Positions 22,385 through 34,330 of a DNA stretch of 64,000 nucleotides are shown here, in pieces. The notes beneath the pieces are model-generated. The model did no database searches, was not told the DNA's origin, and worked only from the letters and a program-made list of their open reading frames with translations. The stretch is from assembly GCA_016617855.1 (NCBI GenBank), contig JAECUM010001757.1, forward strand, positions 82,662 through 146,661, read 5' to 3'. Position 1 is the stretch's first letter. Each line of letters starts with the position of its first letter. Position numbers and translations under genes: made by a program. Origin of the DNA: Megalonaias nervosa (lineage: Eukaryota; Mollusca; Bivalvia; Unionida; Unionidae).

Positions 22385-23047
22385 CTGTTGTCAGTGTCCC
22401 CCTGCTGTCAGTGCGGGACCATGTGTACTGGAAATCAAAGCCCTGCAGAAAGGTGGAAGTGGCATCCAGTTTTTGGGAGACATCATGTGCAGTGCGTCCA
22501 TATGTCAAGTATGTCACTAAGCTATTATTGGCTACCTGGACTATTACAGGTACAGTTCCAGTGTCACATACTGATGTTCCATAACAGGCCATCAGCATTA
22601 CTGTGTAATTGCCTGGCCGAATATAGGTGTGTGACCTTGCTGTTGACCCAGATGCAGTAATTGGATATGTTAAACTGGAATCTCCAAAAGACCAAATGAA
22701 ATTGTTTACAGAAGCCAAGGTTGTTGTGGCAATAAACTGATAGGCCACCCCAACTGTCAGTGTTGGTACTGGTTGTATGGCAATCCCAGCAGTAACACGC
22801 TGCACACCATTCATCTGTGTAAGCAAACATGAAGAAGGAGTAGAGGATGGACAATTGCAACCAGCACGTGTGCCAACAGTACCACACAAGCACACCATGG
22901 ACTCATACAGAGTGAACCGCAAATCCAGCTCAAAACAGTACTTTTGACACTCTGTCAGAGGAATTTTGAAAGAAGACTTTGAAAAGAGGATCACTTGGTT
23001 GTCTCCTGTATATTCATCATCATAACAACTGTAAATGTCCTCTGGTC
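22385..23047 (-). CDS. PKD1-like: PKD1-like exon: WSC domain plus PKD domain
   Basis: A 663-bp exon, phase 1/1, with a TTTATTACAG acceptor and a GTGAGAAG donor. The first ~65 residues form a WSC domain, a cysteine-rich module proposed to bind carbohydrate: cysteines in IYSCYDDEY, ECQKYC, VCLCG and GCNCPSS follow the family spacing. It is followed by a PKD (Ig-like beta-sandwich) domain with WSFGD at 22680-22694 and HTYIRPGNYTV near 22600-22635, matching the W-x-F-G-D and H-x-Y-x-x-P-G-x-Y-x-V motifs. The last ~60 residues (FDFQYTWSRTDSRG region) are less clear and lead into the first CTLD. A single uninterrupted exon for both domains is unusual next to the otherwise small exons. It has no internal stop. 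Confidence 0.88.
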
Positions 23048-23821
23048 CTGTAATAAAGACAATTGCCTGGTTTAGCTTAAGTTCATAAAATACAACATTT
23101 TGGCAAGTATGCAGTCCAGTTTACCCATATTATTCAATTAACTTGACTGATGAAGTCTTTAAAAAAAATTTATTTTGGGGGAAAAACTGATTATATGTCA
23201 CCTACCTTGACAAGATAAATATAAGAACCTAAATATGAAACAGTATACAAGAATCTATTGCTAAAAACAGTCACTGCATTTATATATGCATGATTGTAAA
23301 ATTGTTGATGATTGGAAAATTGTTGATGATTAGTTTTGACATAAGTATGTATTCATACAATGTTGTGTGCTAATATATGTCAAAAATATAATATTTTAAA
23401 AAACTCATTGCAAAACATTGCAAAACATTAAGTTTATTAACCTAAAATATTATTTCCAAGATAAGGTGACCATAATGAAAAACAGTGATCACTGTTCCAT
23501 TTTATTTTCAGAAAAAAAATGTTTGGTGTTAAGCTGCCAGTGTCTTACATCAGCTGTGCAGTAACAGGAAGCCAAACTTTAGAAAAAAAATTCATGGAAT
23601 AATGAAGAATAATCATTTTGGTAAAAAATAAATTCTCTGCTACAGCTTTGCATTTGTTTCTGGCCAGCAAATATTAATTATAGACTTGTTCAGTGGAAGA
23701 TCAAGATAACCACACACATGTGGGTTATGTAAAGTATGACACACACTTCTCACTAATTAACCCATTTTAATGCACAAGTGCATAATAAAGGTTTTATGAG
23801 TGAGAGATGTTACATATATCA

Positions 23822-24340
23822 ATTGTAACATGAATGTTCTTTCTCTTCACTGACAGCTGCTGCTGCTGCTCAGTTGAAGCTATTGTTGTAATGTACACAT
23901 GACATTGTAACATGAATAGTTTTCTTCACTGATAGCTGCTGCTGCCCAATTGAAGCTATTTGTTGCAATGTACACATGACATTGTAACATGAATAGTTTT
24001 CTTCACTGATAGCTGCTGCTGCCCAATTGAAGCTATTCTTGTAATGTACACATGACATTGTAACATGAATAGTTTTCTTCACTGATAGCTGCTGCTGCCC
24101 AATTGAAGCTATTGTTGTAATGTACACATGACATTGTAACATGAATAGTTTTCTTCACTGATAGCTGCTGCTGCCCAATTGAAGCTATTTGTTGCAATGT
24201 ACACATGACATTGTAACATGAATAGTTTTTTTCACTGTTAGCCACTGCTGCCCAATTGAAGCTATTTGTTGTAATGTACACATGACATTGTAACATGAAT
24301 GACTTTTCTGATTGACAGCCACTGCAGCCCAAGTTAAGCA
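23822..24340. repeat. 77-bp minisatellite, seven copies
   Basis: Units beginning ATTGTAACATGAATAGTTTT start at 23822, 23903, 23981, 24057, 24132, 24210 and 24287. Each contains GCTGCTGCTGCCCAATTGAA and ends ATGTACACATGAC. Unit length varies between 75 and 81 bp. The first and last copies are the most diverged, as expected at array edges. The minus-strand open frames are repeat translations. Confidence 0.95.
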
Positions 24341-24984
24341 ATTCATCTAATGTAAATGACATTTTTTCCTTGCTTCCTTGTCAATTTTGGATGCAATGAC
24401 ACTAGCATCAATGGGATGATATTTAATTATTTCATGGTATTATGTGCATGCAATTGTTAAAGAAAATGAAACCTTGAAGATACTGCTTAACATCCTCAAT
24501 CCTTTTGGGAATAAATTGTTAAGGAGTGCTTTCCTTCCCCACTCTCATGAACAAGGGACTAAGTATACAGAGATCTGGAGTGAGATAGAAAGAGAATTTG
24601 GGCTTGATGTAATCCTTGAAAATGAAATTACACCAAGTGTCCTACAATAACCTGGTTTGTCATAATGGTACATGTACAGGTTTCTTGGGATTAATCTATA
24701 GTGTTCATAATATCAATCATACAAAGTTGCAACAGCCTGTCGACACTACACAGTAAATTTCTTGGTTATAAGACACACATTCTGTAATCTATTTAATGCT
24801 CTTTGTTGTTTTTTCCTTAAACCTCTAATAAGGTTCTAAAAACCAATTATTAATGAAATATGAAAATGTCTGAAGGACAACTCCCCTTCTCTCAATTGTG
24901 TTGGTTAGTCAGGCAGTGTACTAATCAACCAATTTAGAAATACAAGAATGCAGTTATGGTAATTCATCATTAATCCCCAAACAA

Positions 24985-25112
24985 CATCTCTCTCTCTCTC
25001 TCAAACAAACAACATATCTCTCTCTCTCTCTCTCTCACTGTGTTGGTTGGTCTGTCAGCATATCAGTATTATCATACTGTCTCTCTCTATATCACTGTTG
25101 GCTGCTCTGTCA

Positions 25113-25172
<60 letters not shown>
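24985..25172. repeat. (CT)n microsatellite, several blocks
   Basis: Three main CT runs, separated by related flanks containing CACTGTTGG and GTCAG; the longest uninterrupted run is about 60 bp (25113-25173). The flanks suggest that a CT run with its flank was itself duplicated. Confidence 0.95.
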
Positions 25173-25179
<7 letters not shown>

Positions 25180-27654
25180 CCATCATAGTAAGATATGGGT
25201 GAAAATCTGTGAAAAGACAAGCATAGAGGATTTTTTCCTTTGTCCTGTGACAATATCTCTGGACCTATGAATGATGGTAAAAGTTAAGTCAAACTGACCA
25301 ACATAAAGGGGCATTAGAAAGAGTGATGTAGAATAAAAACAATTTTGTGATTGGTAGTAATGTGAATTAAATCAGAATAATGACTTAGATCAACTGTAAA
25401 TACATTAAAATGTTTGAATTACCACTTGCTGGTTCATCAGTGTGCTTAGTTTATATTCCACACTCATTTCAATACATTTGCCAGTATGTGAATGAATGAG
25501 CATTCAGTGTTCAGGAAGCTAAAGTCTATCTTATATTTATTTCATCAATATGAATGAAAATAGAGGCTCAGGAAAGAAAACAAGCAACTTATCAATTTGC
25601 AAGGGGGATTATGAATAGCCTCAAAAGCCACAGAACTACATTTTGTAGTGGACACACTGGGCAGGGATGTGAAGAGTTCATTCGCTCAATCAATACACAG
25701 TTGCATGTAGTCAGTCTTTCTATTGTAAGGCAAGTATGTGTATTTGTATGATCTATTTATAATATTACATGAAATATACATGAATGTTATTTAAAAAGAA
25801 GTCTGATATTCATTCTATGCTTTTAAGCTTATTTCTGTATCAACTGTTTAGAAATATAGACTGTATTTGCCATGTGCTGCCAGAAGTATGGAATCAAACA
25901 AAATCTGGTTAGTCACTCTCTAGAAGTGGGAATAGTTTATGGCTGCTTATTTCATGTCTCACACTTTCATTTATTTTGTTTTTGATTTATAGCTAAAATG
26001 AAAAGCAATAGAAATGAAAAGTTCTGATTTTTGGAGTGGTTTTTTTTTTGTTTTTATATCATAGTTTTAAGACATATTGTCTTTCTTTGTTCCTTCTTTT
26101 GTTTTTAATTGTTACAATCTGATCAACTCCAAGACACGTAACTATGGGATGCTTGTCTTGTCATTTACATCTACTTGCACACAAATGTGTCAGGAAGCTG
26201 TCATTAAGGCTTTGCATTATTGTCACCTTGATGACAACAGTAATGCTGAGTATTTATGTAAAATATCAGATCCTCTACATCCAGCAAAACCTTTATCAGC
26301 AACATTCATATCAAGACAATAGCTTCCTGCAAGCACTTAGGTTTACTTCAACAATCCCAGCATGTTGCAATACAGCACCCTGTGCAAAACAGACATTTGG
26401 TGCCTCACTTCCCAACCACCCCCATCATTAAAATATTTGTTGACAAGAGAACTCTTAAGATATTGATGCAAGAAAAAGAAAAAAAAATAAGATTTTGTTT
26501 AATTTGAGCTCTCTTGTATGATTTTTGCGCCCCTTTTCTTCTCCAATTTGGTGCCATTCCATAAATAGCTTTCTGTGCAATTACATGCCATGCACACCCA
26601 TTGCTTGTGCTGGCCCTGCCTCACAACAATAATTTAACTTGGCATTCACATATTCACAAAATAACGTCAGGAGCAAGTATTGTTATTTTATAGAACCTCA
26701 AACTAGATTGGACATCATTTGAAATTCTTTCTTCTTCTTCCTCTGTTGAAATATGTGGAATATGGATATATAATTCAGAACATTTGTAATCAATATGAAA
26801 AAGATGAAAGAAATAAGAAAAGCTAAAGTGAGTACAAAAATGGAATGTTGGAATTTTCAAGCTGTATCATGGCGGGGCCTCTTAAACTACTTGTGAGTCT
26901 TGGTTCCACCAAGAGTCCTGATATCAAATTATAGACAATTCCATGATGGTTCACACTTACAAACACCATTTGCCTCAACCAATTTATATCACAAATCTTT
27001 TAACCCAAATATATTAGTGAATAGAACTCTCCATGAACAGAGCTCAGGAACAACCCTTGCATGCCTTCAAAACATTAATTCATCTATTTTCATGGGTATC
27101 AATTTTTATGATTTGGCAACAACTGCCAATTTCTGAGTGTGTTTAATTTCAAGGATTTGGATATGATACTAATGTGACACTGAAAATCATTGTTCATTGG
27201 TCTTTCAATTTTTTGATTCATGAAAAACACCAAATCCATAATAAACTCACAATTTATGAACAGGCTGAGCACCAGTTTATTACTACCAGGTGGAGATAAC
27301 TACCCAAATCTTACTGCCTGACAAAGGTTAAATTGTACCTAACAAAACACTGCTCTTTTTACATTCTATCACTTAACAACAAGTGTTCTTGTGTTGAAGT
27401 AGAAACCCCCCAAATATCTCCTCTTGGATTGTCAAAAATATACTGCTTTGAGAAATGGTACATTAAGATATCTGCCAACTGATACCAAGGGCACCTGCAG
27501 ATTTATTTTCAGGGGTGGAGGGTGGGGGCAAACATGTAGTGGTCAGCAATTAAATTTTATGGATGTAGGCCAAAACATGTTTAGAGGTGAAATCCAGGGA
27601 AAGGAGCCAGTGCCTCCCCCTCTTGCAAATATGTGTGAGTACCCATGACTAATA
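25173..27654. other. Intron sequence, nothing recognised
   Basis: Part of the 15.6-kb intron. AT-rich, with scattered open frames under 100 codons and no motifs. No repeat array or element ends were found. Confidence 0.5.
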
Positions 27655-29606
27655 CAGTGTGAACCCGCTATAGCACGCTCCGTTTTTACATGAATTCGGA
27701 TATAACACAGTTGTGGTGTGGCTCCTGAAATTTCATATACATGTATTTTTCTCATACACGAAAAAAAAATTCTTTCTTAAAAGTAAGAAAAAAAACAAAG
27801 TTTATTATCATTTTAGGGAAGATATCGCATATGAATAATACAAGATGATCATGGCATGGCTCCTAAAATTTTACATTATTTTTCTTATACATGAAAAAAT
27901 AGCGCATTCTTCTTAAAAGTACGAAAAATAACGTGCAAAAAGTTTATTCAGGAATCGCGCAGGACTTTGCCGATGTCACAGATTGCGATTTTTTTTTTCC
28001 TTATTGGCTGCAAATTATACCATCTGGCAATTTTTTTATTGGCGACATTGTTGGAATGAAATGCACTGAAAAATTATCTATTGTTACATAAACAAATTCT
28101 TTGTCCATATTGACAAAACCATCTTAACAGTGCATTGTTATATCATAATCCGCTTATGTTGACATCTAGCATGAGTACTGTATATTTTGAGATATCCGCT
28201 TTTTTTTCAAATTTACATTTCTGGTAGCGGAGATCAACCGGATGAGGCATTTATCTCATAATCTATCTTTCGTCGGATTTTCGACCGCCTGCTAATAATT
28301 AATATATTTACATAGACTGACATTGTATGTGACTGGTAAGTAAAATTCCTCTTCTTTTCACTCAGAACTAAATCCTTCAGAACATTCACATTTTCTGTAT
28401 TAATCCCTGTCATCAGACCAGAGCACCTGCGTCTCTATCATCGATTGATCCTTTCTTTAAATTTCTGACACATGCGTGGAAGGCAACATCACTTCACTAC
28501 CACCAATGTAAAAAAAAATTTAAAAAAAATAAAAAAAAAAACAAGCTCTCACTTGTCTATTCAACAGGCTGGGAAGAACAGTAACTACAACTGACCATAC
28601 AACGGCCAATTCATTTTTAAAAAAATGTACCCAGATAAAATAGTAGCTGAAATTTCAAAGAAAACATTACGTATGAAGCACTGACTGTTATGAAAACGTA
28701 CTAAGCAAATGGGAAAAAAATCAGTCTCAATCATACAATACAATTTTTGATGTTGCCATCACAATAAGAAACGGGCATTTGTTTGGTTCTCCAAGGCTGT
28801 CCTTTAGCAGTGACTTCAATAATGCATGCACCCTTCATCAAAGAAAGCCGATTACAATCTTCAATAAAAACAAAGAACCTTTCTTCAAAGGAAGTCAGTA
28901 CCGAACTTAAATAAAAGCAATGGAATCTGATGGATTGTTTAATTTTCCAACATGACTGGAACACTTTTACTGTGCCATGAAAGTTTCCTTTTTACAGGAA
29001 AAATGTTTATGCTTACGAACTCTACCGACGGCAGCTTAAAACGCAAACTTTTACCAACTTGGGACGTACTGAAAAGTAAATGTGCTTCATCATTCATTAC
29101 GTGATTCTGCTATTTTTTTTCCACTAAATTCAGACCTATATGACCTGTGACAAAATTATTGAATATTTTAAATCTGTGCGTGTGCATATTTTGATGGAAT
29201 TACTTGTATTGTGGATTCAATGTATGTGACATGATTCGCAGGTGAGTACATGGTGTTGATACTTTATTCATTGCTATAAATTAGACATGTATATATAAAC
29301 AGTATACACGTATATATACCAATGCATGGTTCTCTGAATAAAGTAAAATATTATATATGCCTTCTCTGTTTCACTACAGATGTATTTCTCATTTAATATG
29401 CATCGACTTAAGAAGACAACTGTGCCAATGAAGCACGTATTTTTGCGCCCGCATTTATTACCTAAACCCCACCCCACCCCGCACATTTTTTGGGGTACAC
29501 ACATCATTTCTTCAGCCAACTGACCTGGTTGCTTATAACATGGTTTGGTTATACCACGGTCGGGTTCTATGGCTCCCAACTACTGTGTTATAGCAGGGTC
29601 ACACTG
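27655..29606. mobile_element. Pogo/Tigger-like TIR element, 1.95 kb, no transposase seen
   Basis: It starts CAGTGTGAACCCGCTATAGC and ends with the inverse of CTATAACACAGT next to GGGTCACACTG, flanked by TA at 27653 and 29607. CAGTGTGACC(C/T)GCTATA ends plus TA duplications are characteristic of the Tigger group. Subterminal GTGTGGCTCC / GGCTCC motifs repeat near both ends. The interior has homopolymer-rich AT sequence and no recognisable transposase, so it is a non-autonomous derivative. Confidence 0.7.
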
Positions 29607-29608
29607 TA

Positions 29609-32160
29609 CTAACACACTACTAAACAGCCATCCCTTTTTAAACAGGAAGCAATCAACATGCTGCAAACATTTATCATTAGCAGTAAATTATTCAGCACAG
29701 TTTTCATATTTTTCTTCCTATGTATTTACCCCAAGAAATTTACAATATCAATTTGTATACATACCGGTATTTAATATATAGGATACAAAAATCTATGCGT
29801 GGTCTTTCATTCAACTTCTTTCAAATTACCATCTTCTCCCTCTGTACATCCTAATGGCCATGCTTTTATATATGTCAAGAGTTATACATATTTGGGTCAT
29901 ATTTTAAAATCCAATTGGCAGATGATGAAGATACAATGAGACATTACAGATTTTTGCGTACTTGAACGAACATGCTTCTACATAAATCTAAAAATTGTTC
30001 TGTAAAAATCAAACTTAGATTATTTAATGTATTGCACTCCTGTGGACAAACTTTAGTGAATGTATGAAAAGAAAACTAGTTGTTAGTTATAATAACAGTC
30101 TTTGTTTTGTACTAAGTCTTCCAATGATGACAAGAATATCTAATAGTAAGAACTGTTTTTGAAATCTCTGTGGAGCTATGACATTCAATTATCATGTTAT
30201 AGATAGATGGAACAATTACTCTTTAAATGTCTTACATGATTTCATTCTTAACATTGCTGGACACAGTCTATTGCTGTAAATGTGTCTGTATATTTCTAAA
30301 TAAGATATCTATGATATGTTATGCTTAAAATACTTTTATTTTATATTTACATTTTAATTTAGATGGGTGGACTATGCAGTCTGAAATAAAGAATTCTTAT
30401 CTTCTAGTGTGAACTAGGAAACCTGAATCCCCATGCCTTCCATCATGAAATCATCAGCATGTCTTTCCTGTCTTTATCAATTTTTTTAATTCATCAAGTT
30501 CTACCATTCATATCTTCAATATTTCAGTCTTTTCTAATTTACTTTTTTTCCATCTGTCATAAATTTATTTACATTATACATTTGCTTTCCATACTTCAAA
30601 TAATGATCATATCAGTCAAAATGATATAACATCAATATAATGATTACAGTATTGGCAGATCAATGAGAAAGGGGATCATTCATGTTACAAATATAGGTCA
30701 AAACAAGCTGAACCATGTACTAACATCACATGTCCAGTATATCTGCATGGCACAGCTATGCTGTTCATTTTAATAAGATTACTGTACCTGCAGATCAAAG
30801 GAAAAATTGGTCAATTCATGTTACAAATATGGGTCATTAGCGGTTGAATCATTTATTAACATCACAAGTCTGGAATGACGGAATGAAACCTCTGCTGTTC
30901 ATTTTAATTTTGATTAGTAAGATTAGCTGCATAGTGGTTTGTTGCATACACTGTGCAGGGTGCGTGACATTTACTACACACAAGCAAGGAAGACGTCACT
31001 CAAACAATGTTAACCTAATTTTAAAAAAATCACATCAAGGATTATCTAAGACTAGATTATCTACGTCCTATTAAATAATAGAGTACTCTATTTGCAACAG
31101 TTACAAGAAGCAATTCATAATACGTTTATATTGCAATGCTTACAAATGTTCAGGGTGTGGTCCATATTTACCAGGAACAGGTGGGGGTTCAGGTTCAGGG
31201 AGTGGTCAAAATTTACCTGGGGGGAGGGGGCAGTGTATATTGGAGGAAGGGAGAATAAACTTGCACATTTAGAAATTGCCTGTTGCAATTTTTTTGTGCA
31301 AGGCTAAAGATCTGGTATAATCATATCTCTAATGATAGCGTACAATATTCTGCAATTGTTGACCACTGTTGAGGTGAATATGACATTTTATGAACCAGTA
31401 ATCCTAATATTGACCGATGTGAAGCAGAGGTTAATATGACAGGTTTACTGCTTCATAAGATTTCACATTTACAAAAACAATTCAAGGTATATAATTATTT
31501 TATTCTATGACTTAATACAAAACTTTGAAATTTGGCTTTCATTTAACTGAATGAAAAAGACTGTCAATTGCCTGAGGCCATAAAACAAATCATTATGACA
31601 TCATGATAGTGCAATATCATGAATTATTACAAATGACATGACATTGTATGAGCTAATAAAAAAGCATTTCTTATCAGAATCATGTAATAATCTGTGCAAT
31701 CATCGGTTGAAGATTTATACGATATGATTTGTAATTACACCCCTCCCCTTAAGTTCAGACTGCTTACCTATTACAGGAATTTATTAAAAGGATGGATGCA
31801 CTTTGAAAACTAAACATTACATTTTTTGGCCTCAGAGTAATTAAAAGGTTGAATCTGACTCCTCAAAAAGGCCCAGAAAAAGAACTTATTTCCACCTAGG
31901 AATCAGAGCTGTAATTCTTTTCTCTGGAATATTTCTAATGAAATGAAACAAAATTTAAAAAAAACAAACAGGAACACAGACTTTTTCATACAGGTAAGTT
32001 CCAATTTCTTACAAAAAATTGATCTATTGACTAAAATTTGGCAATGCACTACATTTAATTCCTTACAAATGAAAATGGCGACTTATTCATTCTTATAAAG
32101 AAATTATTCAAGTTATGACTATATATCATTTAACAAAATGTATGTCCTAAGGACAAATAT
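29609..32160. other. Intron sequence, nothing recognised
   Basis: AT-rich intron. A ~75-bp segment (TCATTCATGTTACAAATATA and following text) occurs twice, at about 30675 and 30810, in diverged form. A G-rich stretch lies near 31180-31250. No exon evidence. Confidence 0.5.
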
Positions 32161-32164
32161 ATCC

Positions 32165-33640
32165 TGTCAATACAGTACAAATGAAGAAACCTTCAAGATT
32201 ACAGTGTCAATACAGTACAAATGAAGAAACCTTCAAGATTACAGTGTCAATACAGCATAAATGAAGAAACCTTCAAGATTACAGTGTCAATACAGCATAA
32301 ATGAAGAAACCTTCAAGATTACAGTGTCAATACAGTACAAATGAAGAAACCTTCATCAAGATTACACTGTCAATACAGTACAAATGAAGAAACTTGCATC
32401 AAGATTACACTGTCAATACAGTACAAATGAAGAAACCTTCAAGATTACAGTGTCAATACAGTACAAATTAAGAAACCTTCAAGATTACAGTGTCAATACA
32501 GCATAAATGAAGAAACCTTCAAGATTACAGCGTCAATACAGCATAAATGAAGAAACCTTCAAGATTACAGTGTCAATACAGCATAAATGAAGAAACCTTC
32601 AAGATTACAGTGTCAATACAGTACAAATGAAGAAACCTTCATCAAGATTACACTGTCAATACAGTACAAATGAAGAAACCTTCATCAAGATTACACTGTC
32701 AATACAGTACAAATGAAGAAACCTTCATCAAGATTACTGTCAATACAGTACAAATGAAGAAATCTTCAAGATTACAGTGTCAATACAGTACAAATGAAGA
32801 AACCTTCAAGATTACAGTGTCAATACAGCATAAATGAAGAAACCTTCAAGATTACAGTGTCAATACAGTACAAATGAAGAAACCTTCAAGATTACAGTGT
32901 CAATACAGCATAAATGAAGAAACTTTCAAGATTACAGTGTCAATACAGCATAAATGAAGAAACCTTCAAGATTACAGTGTCAATACAGTACAAATGAAGA
33001 AACCTTCAAGATTACAGAGTCAATACAGCATAAATGAAGAAACCTTCAAGATTACAGTGTCAATACAGTACAAATGAAGAAACCTTCAAGATTACAGTGT
33101 CAATACAGTACAAATGAAGGAACCTTCATCAAGACTACACTGTTTATACAGTACAAATGAAGAAACCTTCAAGATTAGTGTCAATACAGTACAAATGAAG
33201 AAACCTTCATCAAGATTACACTGTTTATACAGTATAAATGAAGAAACCTTCAAGATTAGTGTCAATACAGTACAAATGAAGAAACCTTCATCAAGACTAC
33301 ACTGTCAATACAGTACAAATGAAGAAACCTTCATCAAGATTACACTGTCAATATAGTACAAATGAAGAAACCCTTCATAAAAAATATGCTGTCAATACAA
33401 TACACATGAAGAAACCTTCATCAAGATTACACTGTCAATACAGTACAAATGAAGAAACCTTAATCAAGATTACACTGTCAATATAGTATAAAGAAAACTT
33501 TATCAAAATTATACTGTCAATACAGTATAAATGAAGAAACCTTCAACAAGATTACACTGTCAATACAGTATAAACAAAAAAACCTTCTTCAAAACAATGC
33601 TGTCAATACAGTACAAATGAAGAAACCTTCATCAAGAATG
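32165..33640. repeat. 40/43-bp minisatellite, about 36 copies
   Basis: The unit is TGTCAATACAGTACAAATGA followed by AGAAACCTTCAAGATTACAG (40 bp). A 43-bp variant carries CATCAAGATTACAC, and another variant has GCATAAAT for GTACAAAT. Variants occur in runs rather than at random, and divergence rises towards the right end (33360-33600). This is the largest array in the window by length. Confidence 0.97.
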
Positions 33641-34330
33641 CAAGTGCATTTAAACTCCGAGGTAATGAGACCATAACTATGTCAAAATTTCTTGAAAAAA
33701 GGTAAAAATCAAAACTGGCCTACTGGTAAGTTTGCTTAACATTAACCTTCAAATGAAATTTACCTGTAATCAATAAAATCCTCCAGTACTTTAATGGTGC
33801 AGAAATGAACCTCACAATGCAAAGTCAAATGGCTATGCCAAACAAGGGCCATAACAAAGTCAAATTTGGATAGGAAACTGGTGCCAATATACATGTAGTT
33901 GACTTAGGTAGTTTTAAATGAAACCAAATATGAAACCAAATTCTGTTTCAACCCATGAAGCACATTAAAAGTTACTGAGTAGAAATGAAATTTGTTAACT
34001 CATTACAGCAAAGTGATGAAGGTAAAATGTAGGTCATAAAAACCACAAATGACATAATGCAACATATACAATGTAAAGTGTGCATATGTCATTTTATATA
34101 TGTCATATCAACAGATTATATGGCAAAATGAATGTCCTGACAATGTCTTCTTCAATGGCAGAAGACAAATTAGGTTGATACAAGTTAGAAACTCCATACC
34201 TAGTTGAATAACACATTAAAATGGGGAAAATATCCAACTTCTTCACACTGATTATCCACCCTAACTGTGAATGAGATAGAGAAGGTTGTTCATATGGTGT
34301 ACCAAAACAAACTTAATGTTTTTGCAGTAC
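33641..34330. other. Intron sequence, nothing recognised
   Basis: AT-rich intron between the minisatellite and the less AT-rich segment. Nothing recognised. Confidence 0.5.

Noticed and set aside
23870..24362. Minus-strand open frames with repeated SIGQQQLSVKKTIHVTMSC
   Set aside because: They follow the 77-bp repeat unit and end with the array; no exon borders matching the host gene.
27424..27755. 74- and 70-codon open frames around a G-rich stretch
   Set aside because: No domain; one overlaps the end of the Tigger-like element, and neither has splice support.
33114..33356. Open frame with repeated MKKPSSRLHC
   Set aside because: Translation of the 40/43-bp minisatellite.
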